A DNA stretch of 64,000 nt from Phenylobacterium sp. NIBR 498073 (GTDB taxonomy: Bacteria; Pseudomonadota; Alphaproteobacteria; Caulobacterales; Caulobacteraceae). The notes beneath the pieces are model-generated. The model saw only the letters and a list, made by a program, of their open reading frames with translations. It made no database searches and was not told the DNA's origin. Location: contig NZ_CP114599.1 in NCBI RefSeq assembly GCF_027286305.1, positions 4,198,001-4,262,000 on the forward strand. Direction: 5' to 3'. Both the position numbers and the translations under genes were made by a program. This document shows, piece by piece, positions 52,215-60,743 of this stretch. How positions within the stretch are numbered: the first letter of the stretch is position 1; each line of letters starts with the position of its first letter.

Positions 52215-54272
52215 ATGAAGCTTGTTACAGCAGCGCTTTTTGGCGCTCTCCTCGCCACCCCGGCCGCCGCCTTCGCGCAACCCGCCGACCCGTTCATCTG
52301 GCTTGAGGACATCGACAGCCCGCGCGCGATGGCCTGGGTCGAGGCCCAGAACGCCAAGACCCTGGCGCGGCTGGAGGGCGACGCCCGCTACCAGACCTTC
52401 CTCACCGAAGGCCGGGCGATCCTCACCGCCACCGACCGGATCCCGAAGCCGGCCTTCCGGGCGGGCGGCGTCGACAACTTCTGGCAGGACGCGACCAACA
52501 CCCACGGGATCTGGCGCCACGCCTCCCTCGCCTCCTATCGCAGCGCCGCGCCGACCTGGGACGTCGTGCTGGACATCGACAAGCTGGCCAAGGACGAGGG
52601 CCGCAACTGGTTCTGGAAGGGCGCCACCTGCCTGAAGCCGGACCAGACCCGCTGCCTCGTGCGGCTGTCGAACGGCGGCGGCGACGCGGTTGAGTTGCGC
52701 GAGTTCGACACCGTGACCAAGACCTTCGTCGAGGGCGGCTTCCGCTCGCCCGAGGGCAAGCAGGACGCCGAGTGGATCGACGCCGACACCCTGGTCGCCT
52801 GGCGCGAATGGACGCCCGGCGAGGTCACGGCCTCCGGCTACGCCAACGTGGTCAAGATCCTCAAGCGCACCGGCGAGGCGACCGAAATCTTCCGCGGCGA
52901 GAAGAGCGACGTCTGGGCCAACGCCAGCGTGCTGCGCGGCGAAGGCGGCAAGACCGACGGCGTGCTGATCCAGCGCGGCCTGACCTTCTTTGAGTCCGAG
53001 TACTCGCTCTATGTCGACGGCCGCCTGACCCCGGTCGCCCTGCCCAAGAAGGCCGAGTTCAAGGCCTATGTGGACGGGCGGATGATCTTCACCCTGCAGG
53101 AGGCCTGGAACGGCTTCGGGGCCGGGGCGCTGATCGCCTATGACCCCAAGGATCTCGCCGCGGGGCCGGCGCTGGTCTTCCAACCCGGCCCGCGCCAGGC
53201 GATCCAGGCCGTCGTCGACACCAAGGGTCTGCTGGCGGTCGAGCTGCTGGAAGACGTGAAGGGCGCGGTCGACGTCTACGATCTGAAGAACGGCAAGTGG
53301 ACCGCGCGGCGACTGGCCCTGCCCAAGGGCGAGACGCTGACGATCCTCTCGACCTCCGGCCAGGACGACCAGCTGTTCGTCGGGGCCGAAGGCTTCCTGA
53401 CGCCAACGAGCCTGTGGCTGGCCGACGGCGCGACCGGCAAGGCGCAAAAGCTGAAGGCGCTGCCGGCCCGCTTCGACGCCAGCAAGGATCAGGTCGACCA
53501 GTTCTGGGCGACCTCGTCGGACGGGACCAAGATCCCCTACTTCGTAGTCCGGCCGAAGGGCGCCAAGCTGGACGGGTCGATCCCGACCATCATGTACGGC
53601 TACGGCGGGTTCGAGGTCGCCAAGCCGCCGATCTATATCCCCGAGATGGGCAAGATCTGGCTGGAGCGCGGCGGCGCCTATGTGATCGCCAACATCCGCG
53701 GCGGCGGCGAGTTCGGCCCGGCCTGGCACCAGGCGGTGCTGCGCGACAAGCGCCAGCTGGCGTTCGACGACTTCGCCGCGGTCGCCCGCGACCTGGAGGC
53801 GCGCAAGATCACCTCGGCCCGGCGGCTCGGCATCTACGGCCGCTCCAACGGCGGGGTGCTGACCACCGTCTCGATGACCCAGCATCCGGAGCTGTGGACC
53901 GCGGTGGTGGTCGAGAGCCCGCTGGTCGACATGCTGCGCTACCACAAGCTCTCGGCGGGCGCCTCGTGGGTCGGCGAGTACGGGAACCCGGACGTGGCCG
54001 AAGACCACGCCTTCATCGCCAAGTACGACGGCTACCTGAACCTGAAGCCCGGCCAGGCCTATCCCGAGCCCTACGTCACCACCAACACGCGCGACGACCG
54101 GGTGCACCCCGGCCACGCCCGCAAGTTCGCGGCGAAGCTCGAGGCTCTCGGCTACCCCTACCTCTATTTCGAGAACACCTTCGGCGGCCACTCCAACGAC
54201 GCCGACCCGGAGATGAACGCCCAACGCTGGGCCCGGCACTATGTCTACCTGGCCCAGAAGCTGATGGACTGA
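52215..54272 (+). CDS. Secreted prolyl oligopeptidase family serine peptidase
   Basis: A 685-residue S9 peptidase. A signal peptide (about 1-22, ending AFAQ) precedes a WLEDIDSPRAMAWVEAQN helix, a seven-bladed propeller (about 60-400), and an alpha/beta-hydrolase domain. The catalytic serine is S544 in GRSNGG, the aspartate is in NTRDDRVHP (about 627-628), and the histidine is H659 in FGGHSND. It cleaves short peptides after proline or related residues in the periplasm. The ATG at 52215 is chosen for the signal peptide; the frame is open upstream but antisense to dapF. Confidence 0.94.
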   Translation: MKLVTAALFGALLATPAAAFAQPADPFIWLEDIDSPRAMAWVEAQNAKTLARLEGDARYQTFLTEGRAILTATDRIPKPAFRAGGVDNFWQDATNTHGIWRHASLASYRSAAPTWDVVLDIDKLAKDEGRNWFWKGATCLKPDQTRCLVRLSNGGGDAVELREFDTVTKTFVEGGFRSPEGKQDAEWIDADTLVAWREWTPGEVTASGYANVVKILKRTGEATEIFRGEKSDVWANASVLRGEGGKTDGVLIQRGLTFFESEYSLYVDGRLTPVALPKKAEFKAYVDGRMIFTLQEAWNGFGAGALIAYDPKDLAAGPALVFQPGPRQAIQAVVDTKGLLAVELLEDVKGAVDVYDLKNGKWTARRLALPKGETLTILSTSGQDDQLFVGAEGFLTPTSLWLADGATGKAQKLKALPARFDASKDQVDQFWATSSDGTKIPYFVVRPKGAKLDGSIPTIMYGYGGFEVAKPPIYIPEMGKIWLERGGAYVIANIRGGGEFGPAWHQAVLRDKRQLAFDDFAAVARDLEARKITSARRLGIYGRSNGGVLTTVSMTQHPELWTAVVVESPLVDMLRYHKLSAGASWVGEYGNPDVAEDHAFIAKYDGYLNLKPGQAYPEPYVTTNTRDDRVHPGHARKFAAKLEALGYPYLYFENTFGGHSNDADPEMNAQRWARHYVYLAQKLMD

Positions 54273-54304
54273 GGCAATCCCCCAGCTGGAGAGCATCTGA
54301 GAAA

Positions 54305-54419
54305 CTCCCTCGCCCCCTTGGGGGAGAGGGTTGGGGTGAGGGGGCCTGCTGACTCCGCAGAGCGTCGCTCCGCGCCGCAAACCCCTCACCCTGCCCTCTC
54401 CCCTCAAGTGGGGAGAGGG
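54305..54419. repeat. GGGGAGAGGG-type inverted intergenic repeat
   Basis: The left arm holds TTGGGGGAGAGGGTTGGGGTGAGGGG within 54318-54343 and the right arm holds its partner CCCCTCACC with CCTCTCCCC, followed by a second GTGGGGAGAGGG. It matches a widespread proteobacterial palindromic intergenic element family by pattern. It lies between the prolyl oligopeptidase and TonB receptor genes, which are convergent. It could also act as a terminator on either strand. Confidence 0.75.
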
Positions 54420-54453
54420 AAACGGTTGGCACTACAGTCCTCTAGACAGGCCG

Positions 54454-56709
54454 CTAGAACGCGTAGCGCCCGACCAGCTGGAACACCGGACCGGCCTTCT
54501 CGCTCTCGACCTCGTACTCGTCGAAGTCGCGGCTGCGCTGTTCTTCGATCGTGTTGAACTTGTTGAAGGTCTCTTCCTTCTTGGCGTCGAGCAGGTTCGA
54601 GCCGGTCAGACGCAGCACGAAGTTCTGGCCGAAGCGCTTTTCGACGAACACCTCCAGGTCGGCGCCGTAGCTGGTGGTGACCTCCTCGCCGACGATGCGG
54701 CCGAAGGCGTCGCCCTGCTTGCGATAGGTGGCCCCGAACGCCGCACCCCAGGTGGGCAGGTCCTGGATGAAGCCGACATTGAACACGTACTTCGACTGGT
54801 CGTTGAACCGGCGCGAGCCGAACGGGTCGTCGATTTCGCTGTCCAGCCAGGAGTAGTTGAGGAACACGCCGGTGTGCTCCATCCCGAACATGGTGAGCGG
54901 GGTCGAGAGGTCGAGTTCGACGCCCCAGACCGAGCCGTCGCCGGCGTTGCGGGCGGTGAGCAGGAAGGTGTCCTCGCCCTCGCTGCCCTCGACGCCGGTG
55001 TTGGCCACTTCGATCAGGTCCGAGACCTTGCGGTAGAACAGGTTCACCCCGGCGACGCCGCGGGTCCCGAGCCGGCGCTCATAGCCGAGGTCCAGGCCCC
55101 AGGCGGTCTCCGGCTTCAGGTCCGGATTGCCGACGAAGTCGTTGTCGCCCATCTCGGCCAGCAGCACCGCCGGCGAGATCTGGCCAAAGCCTGGGCGGCG
55201 GACGGTGCGCGCCACCGAGGCGTTGATCCGGTCGTCCTCCGAGAGGCTGTAGCGCAGGTGCGCCGAGGGCAGCAGGAACTGGTAGTCCTTGTCCACCGTG
55301 CGGTCCGCGGCCGGTGCGGTCTCGTCGGTGATCTTGCTGCTGGTGGTCTCGTAGCGCAGGCCCGCTTCCCACTTCAGCGCGTCCTGGCCGCCGGAGAACA
55401 TCAGGTAGGGATCGATCCGCGTCTCCTCAATCTTGTTGACCCCGCCCGGAACCGGCAGGAACGGACCATAGACGCCCGGCAGGGTCGGCCGCGCGGCCGG
55501 CGGATTGGGGATCGTCACCCGGTTGCGGTCGGTCGTGATGTCGGTGTCGCGGTTCTTGTCGACGAACTGCACGCCGAACTCGACCGTCGCGAAGCCAAGC
55601 TCGCGCTCGTGCTCGATCGCCAGCGACAGCTCCTTGTCCTTCAGCCGCGAGTGGGTGAGGTCGCCGGTGAAGCGGTCGTCTTCCGGGAACGGGTTGGAGT
55701 CGCGGAGGTATTCGTATTCCTCCTCGATCTCGTCCTGCTGGTCGTTGAAGACCGCGTAGCCGGCCTTGAAGCGGGTCTTGCCGCCGAACATCTCGCGGGT
55801 GAACTTGCCGTTCAGCGACCAGTTGTCGGTGGTGATGTCGACATTGTTGTCGTTGGTGACCGAGAGATCCCGATTGCGGATATTGCCGTCCTGGTACTCC
55901 CAGGAGTCCTCGTCGGCGAACCGGTCGGTGCGCACGAACAGACCCGATAGCTCCAGGTCCCCGCCGCCGACCTGAACCTCGTAAGCGGCGTTGAAGGTAT
56001 AGTCCGTGCCGTTGCGGGTGTCGGATTGCACCTCGATGTTGTCGAGGGCGCCGCCCGGCTCGTCATAGCGCCAGCTCGTCTTCTCCTTGGGATTGCGGCG
56101 TCCCTGGATGCTGGCGCCGACCAGCAGCCGGCCAGGTCCGGCCTGACCGGACCAGACGCCGCCGAGGGTCTCGCGCACGCGCCCGTCGTTGAGCAGAATG
56201 GCGCCGGCGCGCAGATAGCCGCCGTCCAGGGTCTGGCTGTCGCGCAGCACGATGTTCAGGGCGCCGGCCACGGCGTCGCCGCTGCGGTTGGCGCTGGCCG
56301 AGCGCACGACCTCGATGCGCTCGATCAGTTCGGCCGGGATGCGGTCGACGAAGAACGAACGGTCAAGACCGGCGCCGGGCACCCGCTCGCCGTTGATCAG
56401 GATCTGGGTGTAGCCGGGGTCCAGGCCGCGCAGCCGCGCGCCGTCGCTCTCCAGCACGTCGGACAGGAAGGCGACGCTGGGCACGCGCTTCATGGCGTCG
56501 CCGGCGGTCAGCGGCTCGAACCGCTGGAAGTACTCAAGGCCGTAGGACAGGGCCGGCGCCACCGTCTCGGTGCGGTCGCGGAAGGCGATCTCGCCGGTGA
56601 CGATCAGTTCCGATACCGGCGTGGCGTCGGCCGCGTCATCGGCCAGGGCGGGCGTGGCCAGCGCAAGCGGCGCCATCGCCGCGCAGGCGAGCAGTGAAAG
56701 TCGCGTCAT
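54454..56709 (-). CDS. TonB-dependent receptor
   Basis: A 751-residue outer-membrane transporter. It has a signal peptide (about 1-28, ending PALAD), a TonB-box-like VSELIVTG segment, and a plug domain with DAMKRVPSVAF, RGLDPGYTQILINGERVPG and the end of the plug IERIEVVRSASANRSGDAVAGALNIV. A 22-stranded barrel follows and the last strand ends VFQLVGRYAF with the terminal Phe needed for insertion. It is divergent from a phytase lipoprotein gene, so its substrate may be a phosphate- or inositol-containing compound; this is inferred from pairing. Confidence 0.95.
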   Translation of the reverse strand: MTRLSLLACAAMAPLALATPALADDAADATPVSELIVTGEIAFRDRTETVAPALSYGLEYFQRFEPLTAGDAMKRVPSVAFLSDVLESDGARLRGLDPGYTQILINGERVPGAGLDRSFFVDRIPAELIERIEVVRSASANRSGDAVAGALNIVLRDSQTLDGGYLRAGAILLNDGRVRETLGGVWSGQAGPGRLLVGASIQGRRNPKEKTSWRYDEPGGALDNIEVQSDTRNGTDYTFNAAYEVQVGGGDLELSGLFVRTDRFADEDSWEYQDGNIRNRDLSVTNDNNVDITTDNWSLNGKFTREMFGGKTRFKAGYAVFNDQQDEIEEEYEYLRDSNPFPEDDRFTGDLTHSRLKDKELSLAIEHERELGFATVEFGVQFVDKNRDTDITTDRNRVTIPNPPAARPTLPGVYGPFLPVPGGVNKIEETRIDPYLMFSGGQDALKWEAGLRYETTSSKITDETAPAADRTVDKDYQFLLPSAHLRYSLSEDDRINASVARTVRRPGFGQISPAVLLAEMGDNDFVGNPDLKPETAWGLDLGYERRLGTRGVAGVNLFYRKVSDLIEVANTGVEGSEGEDTFLLTARNAGDGSVWGVELDLSTPLTMFGMEHTGVFLNYSWLDSEIDDPFGSRRFNDQSKYVFNVGFIQDLPTWGAAFGATYRKQGDAFGRIVGEEVTTSYGADLEVFVEKRFGQNFVLRLTGSNLLDAKKEETFNKFNTIEEQRSRDFDEYEVESEKAGPVFQLVGRYAF

Positions 56710-56799
56710 GGGGTCCCCCGACAAGCGGGGCGGTTGACCTCACCCCACGCAGCATGATTTGCAGCGCAGGGGATATATCTTGCACGCGGAGTGGGGCCA

Positions 56800-57900
56800 G
56801 TGACGGTTTATAAGAAGAAAATTTTCAGTTTTGTGACAATCGTCGCAATTTCATCCCTCGCCATGGGATGCGCCGCCATCGACCCGGAAAGCGTCTCGGA
56901 CTCCGCCGGCATGACGCTGGGAACCGGGACCCCGGTGCTCGCGGCCGGCGAGACCGCGGCGGTCGGCACCACCGCGCGCGACGCGGCCGACGACCCGGAA
57001 ATCTGGGCCGACCCGCGCGATCCCTCGCGCGGCGTGATCTTCGGCACCGACAAGAAGGCCGGGCTCTACGTCTACGACCTGGCCGGCAAGGATCGTCAGT
57101 TCCTGGCCGAGGGGCCGTTGAACAATGTCGACCTGCGGGACGGCTTCACCGTGAACGGCAAGGCCCAGGTGCTGGTCGGGGCCAGCGACCGCCGCGGGAC
57201 GATCGCCTTCTATCTGCTCGATCCCGACAGCCTGGCGGTGACGCCCTGGGGCCGCACGCCGGTCAAGGTCAGCGAACCTTACGGCTTCTGCATGGGCAGG
57301 GTCGGCGGCGAGACGGTCGCGGTGATGGTCGGCAAGGACGGCGACGTCGCCCAGTTCACGGTCAGCGACCAGAGCGGCAAGCCGGCGGTGCGGCTGACCC
57401 GCAGCTTTGCAGTCGGCTCGCAGGCCGAAGGCTGCGTCGTCGACGATGCGGCGGGCGTGCTCTACGTCGCCGAGGAGGCCAAGGGCATCTGGCGCTACAG
57501 CCTCGACCCCGCCAGCGGCGGGGCCCGCACCCATTTCGCCCCTGCGCCCAGCGACATCCTCAAGCCGGACGTCGAGGGCCTGACCCTGCTGCGCGAGGGC
57601 GGCGCGACCTATCTGCTGGCCTCCAGCCAGGGCGACAGCGCCTTCGCTGTGTGGCGGGTGGACGGGGCCGAGCCGGCCTATGCCGGCCGCTTCTCGATCG
57701 TGCCGGGGGCGGGCGTGGACGCGGTCACCGGCACCGACGGTCTGGCCGCGCTGGGCGGCCCGGTCGGGGTGTTTCCCGAAGGCCTGATCGTGGTGCAGGA
57801 CGACGCCGACACCGACGGCGAGACCACCGGCCCGCGCGCCCGCCAGAACTTCAAGCTGGTCGACTGGCGCGCCGTGAAGTCGGCGTTGGGGATCAGGTAA
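56800..57900 (+). CDS. Beta-propeller phytase (3-phytase) lipoprotein
   Basis: A 366-residue phytase of the six-bladed propeller type. It hydrolyses phytate to lower inositol phosphates with Ca2+ in the envelope. The N-terminal lipobox is SSLAMGCAA. Conserved acidic motifs include DAADDPEIWADPRDP, IFGTDKKAGLYVYDL, the KPDVEGLTLL and VQDDADTDGE segments that bind Ca2+. The GTG at 56800 has GGAG eight bases upstream; an earlier GTG at 56791 overlaps that site. It is paired divergently with a TonB-dependent receptor, a known arrangement for such phytases. Confidence 0.92.
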   Translation: MTVYKKKIFSFVTIVAISSLAMGCAAIDPESVSDSAGMTLGTGTPVLAAGETAAVGTTARDAADDPEIWADPRDPSRGVIFGTDKKAGLYVYDLAGKDRQFLAEGPLNNVDLRDGFTVNGKAQVLVGASDRRGTIAFYLLDPDSLAVTPWGRTPVKVSEPYGFCMGRVGGETVAVMVGKDGDVAQFTVSDQSGKPAVRLTRSFAVGSQAEGCVVDDAAGVLYVAEEAKGIWRYSLDPASGGARTHFAPAPSDILKPDVEGLTLLREGGATYLLASSQGDSAFAVWRVDGAEPAYAGRFSIVPGAGVDAVTGTDGLAALGGPVGVFPEGLIVVQDDADTDGETTGPRARQNFKLVDWRAVKSALGIR

Positions 57901-57911
57901 CAGCCCTAGCT

Positions 57912-58029
57912 GTCATCCCGGCTTGCGAAGCAAGAACGGGACACATGAACACCCGATCTCTCAGTGCGTGCTCGGCGCCATCCGGCGCGAATGGGTCCCG
58001 GTCTTCAGCTACGCCGAAACCGGGATGAC
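57912..58029. repeat. MITE-like palindromic intergenic repeat, copy D
   Basis: GTCATCCCGG (57912-57921) and CCGGGATGAC (58020-58029) enclose a left CTTGCGAAGCAAG-type hairpin, an ACATGAACACC segment, and the right GGGTCCCGGTCTTCAGCTA...GCCGAAACCGG part. It is about 20 bases shorter than copies A and B. It lies between the phytase and the convergent DUF2218 gene. Confidence 0.78.
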
Positions 58030-58037
58030 ATTTTGAA

Positions 58038-58325
58038 TCACGCCCCGCGCCGCCATTCCACGGCCATCTCCGGCTCTCGGAAGGCGAAGCGCTTGAGGTG
58101 GCTGTCCATCACCTTTTCCAGGCGCGACAGGCTTTCGGGATCGCCCGCGCGGGCCACCATCATCAGGGTCTCGGGCGCGGCGCGCAAAGCCGCCTCGCCC
58201 ATTTCGAAGGTGATCTTGCCCTCGTGGTCGTTCCACTCGGCCGGGACCTTGTGGCCGAAGTGCTTGCAGAGCTGCACCATGTAGCGGCCGGCGTTGGCCG
58301 TGGGCACCGTGGCGCTCGATTTCAT
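58038..58325 (-). CDS. DUF2218 domain-containing protein
   Basis: A 95-residue protein of the DUF2218 family, function unknown. Conserved features are VPTANAGRYMVQLCKHFGHK at the N-terminus, a central GKITFEMGEAAL strand, and LEKVMDSHLKRFAFRE at the end. The ATG at 58323-58325 has GGAGG five bases upstream, which fixes the start. It lies 17 bases downstream of the PadR gene and is likely co-regulated; DUF2218 genes near metal-responsive or siderophore genes are known, but nothing here shows metal binding. Confidence 0.9.
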   Translation of the reverse strand: MKSSATVPTANAGRYMVQLCKHFGHKVPAEWNDHEGKITFEMGEAALRAAPETLMMVARAGDPESLSRLEKVMDSHLKRFAFREPEMAVEWRRGA

Positions 58326-58342
58326 GACGGCCTCCATCTTGC

Positions 58343-58918
58343 TCAGGCCTTCTCGATCTTGGCGACCGCCTCGTCGATGGCCGCGACGATCGCGTCCACC
58401 TGCGCCTCGCTCGGGCGTTCGCTCGAGAGCTTCATCCGCACGGCCATGGCCAGGTTCTGCATGGCCCGGGCCACGCGGGGCGAGGCGCGCGGCGAGGATT
58501 CCGCCGCTTCGTCCAGTCGAGCGAAAACCGCGTCCACCGCCGGCTTGTTCCGCTCCAGCGCTTCGAGGCCGGTCTCGGTGATCTCGTAGGCCTTGCGTCC
58601 GCCCTCGGCGCCGGTCGGGCGGGCGAAGCCCTCGTCTTCCAGCAGGCTCAGGGTCGGATAGATCACGCCGGGGCTCGGACGATACGATCCGCCGGTGCGT
58701 TCTTCGAGGGCGCGGATCAGCTCATAGCCGTGGCTCGGCTTGTCCTTCAGCAGCGCCAGGATGACGAAGCGCAGGTCGCCGTGCTCCAGCAGGCGGCCGA
58801 TGCGCGGACCGCCGCGACCGCGGCCGCCCCAGTGCTCGCCGCCGTAGCCAAAGCCGCCGCCGAACGGGCCGCGGCCGCGATGCTCGCGATGAGCTTTCCA
58901 ATGATGATGTCGATGCAT
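58343..58918 (-). CDS. PadR family transcriptional regulator with His/Gly-rich N-terminus
   Basis: A 191-residue regulator. It starts with a His/Gly/Arg-rich stretch (MHRHHHWKAHREHRGRG, then FGGGFGYGGEHWGG). The PadR wHTH follows (about 50-125; LRFVILALLKDKPSHGYELI, SPGVIYPTLSLLEDEGF, KAYEITETGL) with a C-terminal helical dimer domain. The His-rich start might bind metal ions, which is inference. It heads a two-gene unit with DUF2218. Repeated GATATATC-like sites fill its promoter region. Confidence 0.9.
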   Translation of the reverse strand: MHRHHHWKAHREHRGRGPFGGGFGYGGEHWGGRGRGGPRIGRLLEHGDLRFVILALLKDKPSHGYELIRALEERTGGSYRPSPGVIYPTLSLLEDEGFARPTGAEGGRKAYEITETGLEALERNKPAVDAVFARLDEAAESSPRASPRVARAMQNLAMAVRMKLSSERPSEAQVDAIVAAIDEAVAKIEKA

Positions 58919-58932
58919 TTTCGATCCTATTT

Positions 58933-58997
58933 CGATATGTCGCAATCGCAGATATATCGGAGGCGGATCGGAATTCAAGATATATCTAAGATGTCTT
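58933..58997. promoter_or_regulatory. Cluster of four GATATATC-like sites, likely PadR operator
   Basis: CGATATGTCG (58933-58942), AGATATATCG (58950-58959), AGATATATCT (58978-58987, a perfect palindrome) and AAGATGTCTT (58988-58997) lie upstream of the PadR gene and reach to within 9 bases of the oxyR stop at 59006. The AT-rich runs contrast with the surroundings. Self-control by PadR is inferred from position. Confidence 0.65.
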
Positions 58998-59005
58998 CTG
59001 AGCGA

Positions 59006-59902
59006 TCAGGTCCGCAGGGTCTCGGCGAGCAGCCGGCCTTCCGCCGCGCGGCTGGAGCCGGCGCGCCAGGCGACGACGATCTCGCGGGTCGGGTGGGCGG
59101 CCTCCAGCGGCATCACCGCCACGTCCGCCGCCTCGGTCAGGCCGGCCGCCACCGCCATGGCCGGCAGAAAGGTGACCCCCAGGCCCGAGCCGACCATCTG
59201 CACCAGGGTCGGCAGCGAGGTCGCCGCGAACGCCTCCTCCTCGCCGGTCGCCCGGGGCGGCTGCAGCCCGCAGGCGGCCAGGGCGTGGTCGCGCAGGCAA
59301 TGGCCGTCCTCCAGCAGGATCAGGTCCTCGCTTTCCAGCGCCGAAGGCGGGGCGGCGGCCTGCCGCGCCAGCGGATGGCTGCGCGGCAGGGCGGCCAGCA
59401 GTTCGTCGTCCGAGACGTGGGCGTGGGCAAGGCCGCTCATGTCGTAGGGCAAGGCGATCAGGGCGGCGTCCAGCTGGCCGGCCTTGAGCAGCGCGATCAG
59501 CCGATGGGTGAGGTCCTCGCGCAGATAGAGCCGCAGCTTCGGGAAGCGCGCGCGCAGCAGCGGCAGCGCCCGCGGCAGCAGGAACGGGGCGACCGTCGGG
59601 ATCACCCCCAGCCGGAAGCGGCCGGTCAGCGGCTGGCCGGCGTTGCGGGCCGACTGCACCAGCTCCTCGGCCTCGTTGAGGATGGTCGTCGCCTTGCCGA
59701 GCGCCACCTCGCCGATCGAGGTCAGGATCACCCCTGAGCGGGCGCGGTCGACGACCGGGCCGCCAAGGATCTTCTCCAGCTCCTGCACGCCGGCCGAGAG
59801 CGTCGGCTGGGTGACGTGGGCGGCGTCGGCCGCGCGCCCGAAGGAACCGTGCTCGGCCAGGAGCTTGAGGTACTGGAGCTGTCGCAGGGTGGGCAGGTTC
59901 AT
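59006..59902 (-). CDS. oxyR: Hydrogen peroxide-sensing LysR regulator OxyR
   Basis: A 298-residue LysR-type regulator. The N-terminal HTH is LRQLQYLKLLAEHGSFGRAA, then TQPTLSAGVQELE. The effector domain carries the redox pair C202 and C211 in GHCLRDHALAAC, nine residues apart exactly as the peroxide-sensing cysteines of E. coli OxyR. It is divergent from ahpC, with an OxyR box between. It should activate ahpCD on oxidation. The ATG at 59900-59902 is chosen because the upstream extension runs through the operator. Confidence 0.94.
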   Translation of the reverse strand: MNLPTLRQLQYLKLLAEHGSFGRAADAAHVTQPTLSAGVQELEKILGGPVVDRARSGVILTSIGEVALGKATTILNEAEELVQSARNAGQPLTGRFRLGVIPTVAPFLLPRALPLLRARFPKLRLYLREDLTHRLIALLKAGQLDAALIALPYDMSGLAHAHVSDDELLAALPRSHPLARQAAAPPSALESEDLILLEDGHCLRDHALAACGLQPPRATGEEEAFAATSLPTLVQMVGSGLGVTFLPAMAVAAGLTEAADVAVMPLEAAHPTREIVVAWRAGSSRAAEGRLLAETLRT

Positions 59903-59911
59903 GCCCACAAG

Positions 59912-59948
59912 ATAGGAATTTTCTATCCGAAATCCAGAAACTATCGAT
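59912..59948. promoter_or_regulatory. OxyR box between oxyR and ahpC
   Basis: The sequence follows the OxyR consensus of four 4-base elements spaced by 7: ATAG (59912-59915), CTAT (59923-59926), CCAG (59934-59937), CGAT (59945-59948). The first half, ATAG-N7-CTAT, is an exact palindrome; the second half is degenerate (2 and 3 of 4 matches). It starts 10 bases upstream of the oxyR ATG (59900-59902) and so is well placed to control both genes. Confidence 0.8.
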
Positions 59949-60023
59949 TGGCCTTTTGTGCGCTGCAGCACTATCTGACTGCCACGGCTTCGGCCGAACA
60001 GTTCAATTCAATTGGAGAGATCG

Positions 60024-60578
60024 ATGCTCGGCGTTGGTGAAAAGCTTCCGGAATTCAAGGTCGTCGGCGTGAAGCCGAAGTTCAACCGTCACGAAGAAAA
60101 CGGCGAAAGCGCGTTCGAGACCGTCACCAACGAATCGTTCCCCGGCAAGTGGAAGGTCATCTTCTTCTACCCGAAGGACTTCACCTTCGTTTGCCCGACC
60201 GAGATCGCCGAGTTCGCCCGCCTGAACCCGCAGTTCGAAGAGCGCGACGCCGTCGTGCTTGGCGGCTCGACCGACAACGAGCACTCCAAGCTCGGCTGGC
60301 GCCGTGAGCACCCGGACCTGAACAGCCTGGCGATCTGGAACTTCGCCGACAACAGCGGCAAGTTCGCCCGCGCCCTCGGCGTGCTGAACGAAGACGAGGG
60401 CGTCGCCCTGCGCGCCACCTTCGTGGTCGACCCGCACAACGTCGTGCAGCACGTCTACGTGACCAACCTGAACGTGGGCCGCGCTCCGGCCGACACCCTG
60501 CGCGTCCTCGACGCGCTGCAAACCGACGAACTCTGCCCGTGCAACCGCGCGGTCGGCGGCGAGACCCTGGCGGCGTAA
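60024..60578 (+). CDS. ahpC: Peroxiredoxin AhpC
   Basis: A 184-residue 2-Cys peroxiredoxin reducing H2O2 and organic peroxides. The peroxidatic cysteine is C57 in DFTFVCPTEI; the C-terminal C171 and C173 (ELCPCNRAVGG) give the resolving pair, as in the AhpD-coupled mycobacterial type rather than the AhpF-coupled one. The ATG at 60024 has TTGGAGAG upstream. It is followed by ahpD after 165 bases with a hairpin between. Confidence 0.96.
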   Translation: MLGVGEKLPEFKVVGVKPKFNRHEENGESAFETVTNESFPGKWKVIFFYPKDFTFVCPTEIAEFARLNPQFEERDAVVLGGSTDNEHSKLGWRREHPDLNSLAIWNFADNSGKFARALGVLNEDEGVALRATFVVDPHNVVQHVYVTNLNVGRAPADTLRVLDALQTDELCPCNRAVGGETLAA

Positions 60579-60630
60579 GCCTCTCCAGCGGACGGGCGGG
60601 TCTCGCGGCCTGCCCGCACGCCGTCAAAGT

Positions 60631-60661
60631 CCGGGCGCGCGCTCCTCCCCGCGCCGCCCGG
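60631..60661 (+). terminator. Hairpin between ahpC and ahpD
   Basis: CCGGGCG (60631-60637) and CGCCCGG (60655-60661) with further CGCG/CGCG pairing inside. It is followed by ACGCCTCTTTCCCCCTTTAT. It probably attenuates readthrough, so ahpC is expressed more than ahpD. Confidence 0.6.
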
Positions 60662-60743
60662 ACGCCTCTTTCCCCCTTTATCCTGGCGTAGGCCTCGCCG
60701 AGACTGGCGAACGCACCTGCACGCCTGAAGTTTGGAGAACGCC

